Notes: generated by a model from the sequence alone, not told the origin. Shown: positions 15,854 to 21,560, counted from the first letter of the stretch. The stretch: DNA of 21,560 nt from DAOTXN01 sp034435435 (GCA_034435435.1 DAOTXN010000105.1:1-21560); one strand, 5' to 3'. Made by a program: numbers and translations.

Positions 15854-16639
15854 TTACTCCCTCGTTAGTTCCGCCGTCAGGCTCACCTGGGCCTGCACGA
15901 CGATCTGCCCCAAGCTGATCGTACCGTCCTCGAGCACCAGCGCACCTTCGCTGGAAAGGTCCTGAATCACGTTCTGATAATTCGTCCATTGGCGATTGCC
16001 ATACCAGGAACCAAAGTAGTGACCCCAGGAATCTTCAGCAATGTTCGTCACGTAACCCACCGACATCCCTGCCGCGCCGGCCATCGCTGTGGCTTTTTCC
16101 AGCGCTGCCCGCACCGCCTGATCACGAACGCGGTCACGTAGTGGGCGCAGATTGCTGACTGAAAATTCAACGCTATCCACCGTCGTCGCGCCGGCTTCTA
16201 GCGCCGCGACCAACACTTTTTCCAATTGCGGCACGTCGCGCAGGGTGACGGCAATGGTATTGCGCGCCAGGTAACCGGTGATGATGTTCTGGTCATAGTC
16301 CTCGTAGCGGGGCTGGATGGAAAAGTTGGCCGTGGCAACGTCGCGGTTGGCTACCCCCTGGACGCGCATGGCGCTGACGACTGACTGACTCAACTGCGCG
16401 TCCAATGCTTGCGCCGCGCCGGGCGTTGGAGCGAAAGCCTGAACGCCGAAAAGGATGACCACCCGGTCGGGCTGCACGCGGATGGCGCTGGAGCCGCTGA
16501 CGCTGATAGAGCCAACAGCGGCTCCAGACTGGGACAAGGGTGTCCCGACGGCAGCTGAACGGACACCCAATCCAGTCCACACCAGCAGGCCAATGACGGC
16601 GACGAGAAAAAAAGCATTACTCGGGTTTTTGGTTTGCAT
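15854..16639 (-). CDS. SIMPL-domain (DUF541, YggE-like) exported protein
   Basis: A 261-residue product from ATG 16639-16637, with GGAGG (16646-16650 on the plus strand) 6 bases upstream. Residues 8-27 (AFFLVAVIGLLVWTGLGV) form a signal anchor or signal peptide. The rest is a SIMPL/DUF541 domain: SISVSGSSAIRVQPDRVVILFGV, then the helical AALEKATAMAGAAGMSVG before a variable Gly/Trp/Tyr-rich stretch, and a closing strand QIVVQAQVSLTAEL. Family members are periplasmic or extracytoplasmic proteins linked to oxidative stress and envelope functions; the biochemical role is poorly defined. It reads opposite to both neighbours and looks like ordinary chromosomal content between the integrase and recombination genes. 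Confidence 0.9.
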   Translation of the reverse strand: MQTKNPSNAFFLVAVIGLLVWTGLGVRSAAVGTPLSQSGAAVGSISVSGSSAIRVQPDRVVILFGVQAFAPTPGAAQALDAQLSQSVVSAMRVQGVANRDVATANFSIQPRYEDYDQNIITGYLARNTIAVTLRDVPQLEKVLVAALEAGATTVDSVEFSVSNLRPLRDRVRDQAVRAALEKATAMAGAAGMSVGYVTNIAEDSWGHYFGSWYGNRQWTNYQNVIQDLSSEGALVLEDGTISLGQIVVQAQVSLTAELTRE

Positions 16640-16968
16640 GTTTTACCTCCGAAAGATTGTATACTCGCGCAGGCGCGTATCAGACGCCATTGAAAATGCA
16701 CTCCAAATGTACCGCCGCTGCATGGCAGATGGGCGGCGCGAATGCGACAGGATTGGGGCAAGTCCGGGTCACTTTTCCCCTCGCCAACGACAGAAAATGA
16801 CGATGAGCGCCGGACGTGTACACGTTCGACCTGGCTCGCCCGACAGCGACGCCTGTGGCGCAGGCTGTTCGGTGAGCCTGTTGGAAACCAACCGTTCGTG
16901 CCACTGGATGATTGCAATGGGAGAAAAATCCCGGTGATCTGACCAGCAAATTGTGTTATCATCTTGGC
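16640..16968. other. Divergent gap between the SIMPL gene and the SSB-like gene leader
   Basis: No convincing gene. A minus-strand TATACA near 16660-16665 could be the -10 of the SIMPL gene. A 12-bp perfect palindrome ACGTGTACACGT lies at 16814-16825. A 66-codon plus-strand frame (16742-16942) ends in Arg/Trp-rich sequence, but it has no ribosome site and no recognisable family, so it was not called. Confidence 0.4.
16954..16962 (+). promoter_or_regulatory. Extended -10 promoter candidate for the SSB-like gene
   Basis: TGTTATCAT combines a TG extension with a TATCAT -10 box. It predicts a leader of about 165 nt that contains the terminator-like hairpin at 17032-17095. A second, weaker candidate is TTGACG 16989-16994 with TATCCC 17011-17016 at a 16-base spacing. 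Confidence 0.35.
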
Positions 16969-17031
16969 CACAAGGGAATAGATCCACGTTGACGCGCTGA
17001 TTTCACGTTCTATCCCGTTGCCATTTTATCT

Positions 17032-17095
17032 ACGGAGACTGTGTCCAGTAGGCCGGCGCCATTGCACCGGTCCTCGGGGGCAGGCTCCGTTTTTG
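17032..17095 (+). terminator. Attenuator-like hairpin with T-run in the SSB-like gene leader
   Basis: ACGGAGACTG (17032-17041) pairs with CAGGCTCCGT (17081-17090) with one mismatch, enclosing an inner hairpin (17051-17056 with 17067-17072). TTTTTG follows directly. It sits 40 bases before the ATG at 17136, so it would end transcription inside the leader. The 3' arm CTCCGT can alternatively pair with ACGGAG (17123-17128), which is the ribosome site of the gene. Confidence 0.5.
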
Positions 17096-17135
17096 TTTCA
17101 AGAGACAGAACAGATATATCTCACGGAGGAACAAA

Positions 17136-17600
17136 ATGAACTCAGTTTCTATCAGCGGATTCGTCGTCCACAAGTGGAAGTATGGCTCAGAGTATTTCCT
17201 GCGCCTGGCCGTGCCACGCAGCCCGGCGCTGCCGGCCAAGCTGGCGGATGAGGATCAGGATGGCAAGGTGATCCAGCGCAACACGGATTTTGTCAGCGTG
17301 CGCCTCCCGCCCACCCTGTTCGGCGGCGCCCCTGTAGACTTTCGCAAAAGCGACGAACTGGAGGTCACAGGCTACATTCAGAGCCGGGACTATTACGAAA
17401 ACCTGGAGCGCTTTCTCCAACGCGCCGGCAAGCCACAGCTCAAGCTGGACGGGGTGGACCCCGGTGAGCTGGCGGCGCGACGCAGCGCCGTTGAAGTGGT
17501 GGCGCTATCCGTGACGCGCATTGAGAATGGACGACGCAACGTCCGCGTGATGATCGAAGAGCCACTCGTGGATGGCGCGCCGGTCAAACCGCCAAACTGA
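17136..17600 (+). CDS. SSB-like OB-fold protein without an acidic tip
   Basis: A 154-residue product from ATG 17136, with GGAGG (17125-17129) 6 bases upstream. The order of strands resembles single-stranded-DNA-binding proteins: SISGFVVHKWKYGSEYFLRLAVPR (about 5-28) is like the SSB N-terminal strands, and DELEVTGYIQSRDYYENLERFL (about 73-94) is like the strand carrying the SSB VEGRLQTRSYE region. The middle (about 30-70) is longer than usual. The C-terminus ends DGAPVKPPN and lacks the acidic DDDIPF-type tip that recruits partners, unlike the second SSB at 19413. It probably coats ssDNA or helps the annealase encoded downstream. The assignment rests on pattern only. Confidence 0.65.
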   Translation: MNSVSISGFVVHKWKYGSEYFLRLAVPRSPALPAKLADEDQDGKVIQRNTDFVSVRLPPTLFGGAPVDFRKSDELEVTGYIQSRDYYENLERFLQRAGKPQLKLDGVDPGELAARRSAVEVVALSVTRIENGRRNVRVMIEEPLVDGAPVKPPN

Positions 17601-18221
17601 TTTGCGTCGCTCATTAACAAACAGGTTGGAGTATCGTCACGGGTCTCGTGGAGGCGGGACGGTGCGTTTCGTCTGCCCGGCAGGGCCGATGCGCTGAGAA
17701 ATCCGGGACGCCGACCTCATAACACGAAACACACGATTGTCTTTTTTCCCACAGACCGAAACCATTCGGGGGAGCGGCTTCACAACCCCGCTCCCTCGAA
17801 TTTGACTCACACGTCATGGACACTGGCCGCGCTTCACCTCGGAGCGTGGCAGCTTGTGTTGCCCACAGCAAGTTTCTCGCCGTGCGGTTCCTCACTGCAC
17901 GGCTGTCAGCGTTTTCCTCTCCTTGGCGGGGCTGACACGCCATCTCCCCACACGAATTTGAGACACAAACGACGAACGGCTCCTCACGCGGGTCTCTCAC
18001 GCTCGTGAGCGGTCCGGGTGAGGAGGGTCACCTGCGCGGTGACGATTTCTCCGGTCGGCTTTCACGCCGACCACCCTTATCGTCGCGGCGGTGCGTGGCT
18101 TGCGCCACCATGCCGTTCGTCGGTTTCTTTTTTCACCTTTCCTTTTGTCGCCGACGTGGGGAAGGCGACACAGAGAGGCCGGGAGCTAAAGCTGTCCCGG
18201 CAAACCACGAGGAGAGCAGAA
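17601..18221. other. 621-base gene-free stretch filled with tandem hairpins (array A)
   Basis: From 17756 to 18201 at least eleven hairpins follow one another. Stems (5' arm/3' arm): 17756-17760/17765-17769; 17770-17777/17788-17795 (8 bp); 17826-17832/17844-17850 (7, one G-T); 17853-17859/17865-17872 (7, one bulge); 17879-17885/17897-17903 (7); 17904-17910/17931-17937 (7); 17980-17991/18014-18025 (11 of 12) around 17996-18000/18005-18009; 18027-18032/18038-18043; 18053-18059/18066-18072 (7); 18095-18099/18104-18108; 18146-18152/18164-18170 (7); 18178-18184/18195-18201 (7). Several abut with no spacer. Loops of four contain TTCAC or CTCAC. T-runs lie at 17750-17757 and 18124-18132. The last hairpin ends 8 bases before the ribosome site of the SWIM-Rad52 gene. 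The strand is unknown; a leader RNA would be plus. The first 155 bases (17601-17755) show only weak pairing. Confidence 0.6.
18018..18127 (+). ncRNA. Conserved structured core, copy A (candidate leader RNA or DNA element)
   Basis: Related to copy B at 21115-21229. Between 18041-18100 and 21141-21200 I count 51 of 60 identical bases by hand. A final 16-base block (18112-18127) is identical to 21214-21229. It begins GTGAGGA, then a hairpin with differing arms in the two copies, then a hairpin with the constant loop TTTCAC, then a GTGGC/GCCAC hairpin, then GCCGTTCGTCGGTTTC and a T-rich tract. It lies 94 bases before the SWIM-Rad52 start. Confidence 0.5.
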
Positions 18222-19385
18222 ATGTCTGCCACACGCACGACGGATCACCAGATAGCACGGGAAAACGTCCAGGCCATCGGCGCCATCGGCGCCGACGCCA
18301 ACCGCAAACGGCGCGGCGTCGCGGGGGCGCAGACCTGGAACATCACCGAGACGGTCCCTGGAACCTTCCGCGTCGTCACCAATGGCGGTGATTACGCGGT
18401 CTGGTACTTCCAGGGAGTGGACCAGTGGGCCTGCTCCTGCCCGGACTTTGAGCGCCGCAAGCGGGCCTGCAAGCACATTCTCGGTATCATTTTCCGCGCC
18501 GACCTGGTGGATCCCGACACAGAAATCCCGCTTAGCCTCAAGGGGCAAGCTGAGTGGGATCACACGACGCCCCTGCAAGACGATTTCTCACACGAGGAGG
18601 ACACACGCATGGAACAACAAAATCGCTTTACCCAAGACGTGGCGGCCACCCTGGCCGCGCCATTCGACCTGATGGCTCACAGCTTCAAGCCGGGCGCGAC
18701 CACTCAGGACAAAACCCGCGCCCTGGCGCTCACCTACGTTGACCCCCGCCTCTACCAGACGCGGCTCGACCAGGTGGACCCGGCCTGGCAAACGCGCTAC
18801 GAAGTGATCGCCCTGGCGGACCGCATCCTGGTGAACTGTAAGCTGACGGTGCTGGGCGTCACCCGCGAGGACGTGGGCGAGGCGCTCCTGTCTACCGAGC
18901 AGCGCGGCAAGAGCGTGCCCGACGAGAACGCCTACACCAGCGCAGTCGCGCAAGCCTTCAAGCGGGCCTGCGCCCAGTTCGGGCTGGGCCGGTATCTGTA
19001 CGACGTGCCCAAGACCTGGGCCGAGTACGACGAGCAAAAGCGCGGATTTACCCCGGATGGCCTGGCCAAGTTGCGCAAAGGCCTGGCCCAGACCATTGGC
19101 AGTGGCGCGAACGATAACGGCGGCAAAGCGCGGACGCAGCGCACCGGATCTCCCCGCTCCGGCAACAACGGAGCCAACCCCAAGCCGGATCAGGTCAAGA
19201 TTGAATACATCCAGGGACTGCTCACCGACATGGGCTACACGACCGACGAGGCCCGCGAACACGCGCTGTCCAAAGCCGGCTTTCCGCCCTTCGAGCAGAT
19301 GAGCGACGAGCAGGCCGGGCAGTTGATTGGCCGCCTGGAAGCCAAACTGAACGAAAAGACCCCGCTGGGCGCCAACGGCAAGTAA
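18222..19385 (+). CDS. SWIM zinc finger fused to a Rad52/22-type single-strand annealing protein
   Basis: The frame is open from 18018, but GAGGAG (18209-18214) places the start at ATG 18222 (387 residues). A SWIM zinc finger holds C71, C73, C83 and H85 (WACSCPDFERRKRACKHILG). Residues about 145-275 match Rad52/22 annealases of phages and mobile elements: YVDPRLYQTRLDQVDPAWQ, then AVAQAFKRACAQFGLGRYLYD. A basic, Gly/Asn-rich linker (about 292-325) leads to a helical C-terminal domain (about 325-378). Such proteins anneal complementary single strands during recombination and repair. An SSB-like gene precedes it and a canonical SSB gene follows 27 bases downstream, the usual partners. An in-frame ATG at 18609 (Met130) with its own GAGGAGG could make the annealase without the finger. 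The SWIM-annealase combination in one chain is unusual to my knowledge. Confidence 0.85.
   Translation: MSATRTTDHQIARENVQAIGAIGADANRKRRGVAGAQTWNITETVPGTFRVVTNGGDYAVWYFQGVDQWACSCPDFERRKRACKHILGIIFRADLVDPDTEIPLSLKGQAEWDHTTPLQDDFSHEEDTRMEQQNRFTQDVAATLAAPFDLMAHSFKPGATTQDKTRALALTYVDPRLYQTRLDQVDPAWQTRYEVIALADRILVNCKLTVLGVTREDVGEALLSTEQRGKSVPDENAYTSAVAQAFKRACAQFGLGRYLYDVPKTWAEYDEQKRGFTPDGLAKLRKGLAQTIGSGANDNGGKARTQRTGSPRSGNNGANPKPDQVKIEYIQGLLTDMGYTTDEAREHALSKAGFPPFEQMSDEQAGQLIGRLEAKLNEKTPLGANGK
18594..18611 (+). promoter_or_regulatory. Internal ribosome site and start within the SWIM-Rad52 gene
   Basis: GAGGAGG (18594-18600) lies 8 bases before the in-frame ATG 18609, exactly between the SWIM domain and the annealase domain. 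It is a better match than the site at the full-length start. It would give a 258-residue annealase without the zinc finger. Confidence 0.5.
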
Positions 19386-19412
19386 CCACAAACACGAAAG
19401 GAGAACACGAAA

Positions 19413-19835
19413 ATGGCGAACGGACTCAACAAACAGATGGTGATCGGCTACCTGGCTGCCGACGCAGAGCTGGTCCACGTGGGCGACAAGAATACCGCCA
19501 AGTGCAGCTTTCGCGTGATCGCCAACACGGGTTATGGCGACTATGAGCACACCGAGGGCTTTAACGTCGTTTTATGGGCCAAACGCGCCGAAGGCATCGC
19601 ACCCTACCTGGCCAAGGGCACGCGGGTGTACGTCGAGGGCGAGACCCGCACCCGCAGTTGGGAGGACAAGGACGGCCAGAAGCGCTATCGCACCGAGGTC
19701 GTGGCCGGCGAGATCGTCTTGCTGGGCAAGGGCAACGGTGGCAATGGCAAGCGCAACGGCGACGGCCACACTGATCCTGCCGACGAGCCGCTGCCCTGGG
19801 ATGGCGAAGCGCCCGAAGAGGATATTCCGTTTTAG
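19413..19835 (+). CDS. ssb: Single-stranded DNA-binding protein (SSB)
   Basis: A 140-residue product from ATG 19413, with AAGGAG 9 bases upstream. The OB fold spans about 6-108: NKQMVIGYLAADAELVHVG, then AKCSFRVIANTG, then EGFNVVLWAKRAEGIAPYLAKG, then TRVYVEGETRTRSWEDKDG and TEVVAGEIVLLG. A Gly/Asn linker leads to the acidic tip EAPEEDIPF, the docking tail for recombination and replication partners. The protein should bind ssDNA as an oligomer and hand it to the annealase encoded 27 bases upstream. A strong terminator (19857-19899) closes the unit. Confidence 0.95.
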   Translation: MANGLNKQMVIGYLAADAELVHVGDKNTAKCSFRVIANTGYGDYEHTEGFNVVLWAKRAEGIAPYLAKGTRVYVEGETRTRSWEDKDGQKRYRTEVVAGEIVLLGKGNGGNGKRNGDGHTDPADEPLPWDGEAPEEDIPF

Positions 19836-19856
19836 GCAGTGACCCATCTGCAACCC

Positions 19857-19899
19857 CACGCAACCGGAGCGCCCCCACCGTTCCGGTTGCGTGAGTTTT
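19857..19899 (+). terminator. Intrinsic terminator after ssb
   Basis: A perfect 12-bp stem pairs CACGCAACCGGA (19857-19868) with TCCGGTTGCGTG (19882-19893) around a 13-nt loop, followed after two bases by TTTT. It starts 22 bases past the ssb stop. Confidence 0.75.
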
Positions 19900-19928
19900 C
19901 AAACACGAAAGACACGAACGGACACGAA

Positions 19929-20375
19929 ATGAAAACGAACACCCTTTGCGTCGAGTGCGGCGATGCCGCCACGCATCTGTTGGCCTGCGGGTTCGCCGTG
20001 TGCGAGCTGTGCTGGGACTGGCATACGTATAGCGCCGAGTGCCCGCCTTGCGACGGCTACAACGCGCAGTGCAACTTTGCCTACGACAGCCCCAGCCGCC
20101 AGCAGTACATCGCTCGCATGGCCGTGTCAGAAGGCCGCCCAGCCGGCGAGAGCCAGATTGTGCTGCACTGCACCTTCTGGGTTCCCGGACCGGGTATGTG
20201 CAATTGGACCGGCAAGGCCTCGGAAGCAGGGTGGTGTGACCACTTCTTCGAGTGGATCTGCCCCAACTGCGGGGCATCTGACGGCCTACACATCGTCGAG
20301 GACAAAACCGCTCTCGAACCTGCGCCGGACGCCCGGCTGGAAGAGGCTTACGAGTTGCAGTTCGAGATGGCGTAG
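19929..20375 (+). CDS. Cysteine-rich hypothetical protein, probable zinc binder
   Basis: A 148-residue product starting MKTNTLCVECGDAA. The frame is open from 19839, but that part overlaps the terminator after ssb, so ATG 19929 is preferred. No clear ribosome site is seen; the leader repeats ACACGAA-like words. Cysteines fall in pairs: CVEC (7-10), CELC (near 23-26), CPPC (near 37-40) and, toward the end, WICPNCG. This is the pattern of one or two zinc ribbons. I recognise no family. It follows the terminator and is 10 bases ahead of the DUF2958 gene, with which it is probably co-transcribed. Confidence 0.7.
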   Translation: MKTNTLCVECGDAATHLLACGFAVCELCWDWHTYSAECPPCDGYNAQCNFAYDSPSRQQYIARMAVSEGRPAGESQIVLHCTFWVPGPGMCNWTGKASEAGWCDHFFEWICPNCGASDGLHIVEDKTALEPAPDARLEEAYELQFEMA

Positions 20376-20385
20376 GGGGAGCGCA

Positions 20386-21036
20386 ATGAACGAGTTACCA
20401 CAAGGTTGGACCATCGAGGACGTTCAGTTTCTGTTGGACAAGCTGGAGAGCGGTTGCGCCGTTTTAGTGGCCGACCGCAATCTGGGCATTTGCACCATCC
20501 ACGATTTTCCCGACGCCGGCGTGGCGATGTTCCGCACGCCATCAGGTCAGAGCTGGTCGGCGCTCACCATCGGAGGCAGCTACAGCTACGACTTTGATGG
20601 TGTGAAGGCGACGCTCCGGGCCTACCTGAACGACTCCACCGGCTTTGAGCCGGGCAAGGGCGACGCCTACGACCACATCCCGGACTGGATGGATGTCCCT
20701 CCGCTGTATACGACCGAGAAAACGGACCATCCGTTGGCTATGATACGGCTGTTCAGTCCTGATTCGAGCTGGGTCTGGTACATCCTGGAGTACGACGGGG
20801 AGGACATCGCCTTCGGCCTGGTGGTCGGGCACGAGACAGAGTTGGGGTATTTCTCCATCTCTGAACTCGCGTCGGTCACGGGGCCGCTGGGCCTGCGCAT
20901 CGAGCGCGATGTGTGGTTCAAGCCCACGCCGGTCACGCAACTGACCGAATATCAACAGCGCTGGCCGAACGTTGGACCGTACAAGTCGGTCCAACGGCGC
21001 GAGGCCATCGAAGGACGCCTGGCAACATTGATATAG
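20386..21036 (+). CDS. DUF2958-domain protein
   Basis: A 216-residue product from ATG 20386, with GGGGGAG 5 bases upstream and 10 bases after the previous stop. The N-terminal half (about 1-95) is unrecognised. The C-terminal half (about 97-195) matches DUF2958: IPDWMDVPPLYTTE, then RLFSPDSSWVWYILEYDGED, then GLVVGHETELGYFSISELA, then GPLGLRIERDVWFKPTP. DUF2958 proteins have no known biochemical role and are mostly found on plasmids, phages and integrative elements, which supports mobile ancestry of this module. The extra N-terminal domain makes it longer than many members of the family. No signal peptide or membrane segment is seen. Confidence 0.82.
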   Translation: MNELPQGWTIEDVQFLLDKLESGCAVLVADRNLGICTIHDFPDAGVAMFRTPSGQSWSALTIGGSYSYDFDGVKATLRAYLNDSTGFEPGKGDAYDHIPDWMDVPPLYTTEKTDHPLAMIRLFSPDSSWVWYILEYDGEDIAFGLVVGHETELGYFSISELASVTGPLGLRIERDVWFKPTPVTQLTEYQQRWPNVGPYKSVQRREAIEGRLATLI

Positions 21037-21048
21037 TCATCGAGGATT

Positions 21049-21074
21049 GAGCAGGCTGGTAGAACCGCCTGCTC
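21049..21074 (+). terminator. Hairpin after the DUF2958 gene
   Basis: GAGCAGGC (21049-21056) pairs perfectly with GCCTGCTC (21067-21074), and GGT/ACC extends the pairing inside the loop. It lies 12 bases past the stop and is followed by a C/T-rich rather than pure-T tract, so it is a possible terminator. It is also the first hairpin of array B. Confidence 0.5.
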
Positions 21075-21114
21075 TCCTCCCCCAAGCTATTCACGAGAAA
21101 CGTGGATGGTTTGA

Positions 21115-21229
21115 GTGAGGATCATCATCGCTTCGCCGATGATGACTTCTCCGGCCGGCTTTCACGCCGACCACCCCTTTCGTCACGGTAGTGTGTGGCT
21201 GGCACGCCGCCACGCCGTTCGTCGGTTTC
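21115..21229 (+). ncRNA. Conserved structured core, copy B (candidate leader RNA or DNA element)
   Basis: The partner of 18018-18127. It begins GTGAGGA. The first hairpin here has arms TCATCATCG/CGATGATGA, where copy A has GTCACC/GGTGAC: different bases, same fold. The second hairpin keeps the loop TTTCAC but carries one C-A mismatch. The third keeps GTGGC/GCCAC with a larger loop. It closes with the same 16-base block as copy A. Confidence 0.5.
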
Positions 21230-21478
21230 CCTCATTTCACGTCGGCCCATCTGAAACGTTTTCTCGTTTCAGATGGGGGGGTCAGGGTTTCCTTTCCCCA
21301 TCTCTGATGGCGCGAGGGAACGACCTGGTTTTCGCACACGAGAAAGGAGGTCCCCTCTTTTCGTCTGCACGCATCACACGCAGCACACGTACCCGCCCTC
21401 AGAGGGGGGCACAACCTGCCCCCGTCTGGGGGTGGGTTGTGTCTCTCTCACCTCATCTTTGGAAGGAGACACACAAAA

Positions 21479-21560
21479 ATGGTTAGCTCTATCGTTCTCA
21501 GAACTCGTCAGGATCCCACCGTGCTCAAGCGCCTGCAATGGTGGGAGTGGTTCCACCTGG
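21479..21560 (+). CDS. Start of an unidentified gene, runs off the right edge
   Basis: ATG 21479 follows AAGGAG (21463-21468) by 10 bases and opens 27 codons to the edge: MVSSIVLRTRQDPTVLKR, then LQWWEWFHL. The strong ribosome site and its position after a structured leader, like the SWIM-Rad52 gene, support a real start. The visible part is too short to name a family. Confidence 0.6.
   Translation, partial: MVSSIVLRTRQDPTVLKRLQWWEWFHL

Larger units (their letters stand above)
21037..21478. other. 442-base gene-free stretch filled with hairpins (array B)
   Basis: Stems (5' arm/3' arm): 21049-21056/21067-21074 (8 bp); 21090-21095/21101-21106; 21122-21130/21137-21145 (9); 21153-21159/21166-21172 (one mismatch); 21193-21199/21209-21215; 21246-21258/21265-21277 (13, perfect, loop TTTTCT); 21298-21302/21306-21310; 21410-21416/21435-21441 enclosing 21419-21423/21428-21432. 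A further imperfect hairpin near 21338-21363 would hide an AGGAGG. The last hairpin ends 21 bases before the ribosome site of the gene at 21479. The overall design matches array A, although outside the core the sequences differ. Confidence 0.6.

Noticed and set aside
16742..16942. 66-codon plus-strand frame between the SIMPL and SSB-like genes
   Set aside because: There is no ribosome site, no recognisable family and biased Arg/Trp content; kept only as a note on the gap.
17756..18201. Hairpin array as an integron cassette array, CRISPR or tRNA cluster
   Set aside because: The hairpins have different sequences and lengths with no constant repeat or spacer, no integrase-type attC core was found, and no tRNA T-loop or anticodon arm is visible.
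18018..18221. 68-codon upstream extension of the SWIM-Rad52 protein, beginning at GTG 18018
   Set aside because: It runs through the hairpin core. Its resemblance to the frame at 21115 is lost after a 2-nt indel although the DNA stays identical, and GAGGAG marks ATG 18222 as the start.
18588..19550. 320-codon minus-strand frame over the annealase and ssb genes
   Set aside because: It is antisense to two clearly identified genes, and its composition is a reflection of their codons.
21115..21486. 123-codon frame from GTG 21115 across array B
   Set aside because: It runs through many hairpins and overlaps the real start at 21479 in another frame; the similarity to 18018 is explained by the RNA/DNA-level core.

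Overview
The window looks like a chromosomal or integrated-element segment of a Chloroflexota bacterium, probably Anaerolineae-like. The base composition is high in G+C. Two large secreted multidomain proteins end in a short C-terminal motif of the YLPxxxx type (VYLPTILK and IYLPLVM), which is common on exported proteins of that phylum. The phylum call is inference; no rRNA, tRNA or CRISPR array is visible.

Left half (1-10,768, minus strand): three genes for exported multidomain proteins read in the same direction. In order of transcription they are a phosphodiester glycosidase-like protein with beta/gamma-crystallin, CARDB and PA14-like modules (8435-10768), a 2468-residue surface or secreted protein (974-8380), and the N-terminal part of a Big-1-type Ig-like protein that leaves the window (1-499). 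A near-consensus promoter at 10996-11025 points into this set. The giant gene is mosaic: two blocks of clearly lower G+C sit inside high-G+C flanks.

Centre (11,018-16,639): a complete IS4-like insertion sequence (11027-12974) with perfect 17-bp terminal inverted repeats and a 9-bp target duplication has landed in the spacer between two divergent promoters. The duplicated target contains the -35 box of the secreted-protein promoter, so that promoter was rebuilt rather than destroyed. Right of the IS are a small WGR-domain protein, a complete tyrosine recombinase with a dif-like site just upstream, an endonuclease/exonuclease/phosphatase-fold enzyme, and a convergent SIMPL-domain exported protein.

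Right part (16,640-21,560, plus strand): a DNA-recombination module typical of mobile elements. It holds an SSB-like OB-fold protein, a SWIM zinc finger fused to a Rad52/22-type annealing protein, a canonical SSB with an acidic tip, a cysteine-rich small protein, a DUF2958 protein, and the start of another gene at the right edge. An annealase beside SSBs and near an integrase suggests capture, repair or integration of single-stranded DNA intermediates.

The most unusual signal is in the gene-free stretches of this module. The 620-bp gap before the SWIM-Rad52 gene and the 440-bp gap before the last gene are each packed with about ten back-to-back hairpins, mostly with perfect stems. The two arrays share a conserved core of about 110 nt (18018-18127 and 21115-21229). 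Within the core one hairpin has changed sequence on both arms while staying perfectly paired, and one 16-nt block is identical although it falls in different reading frames. That pattern points to a duplicated structured RNA or DNA element rather than a coding remnant.
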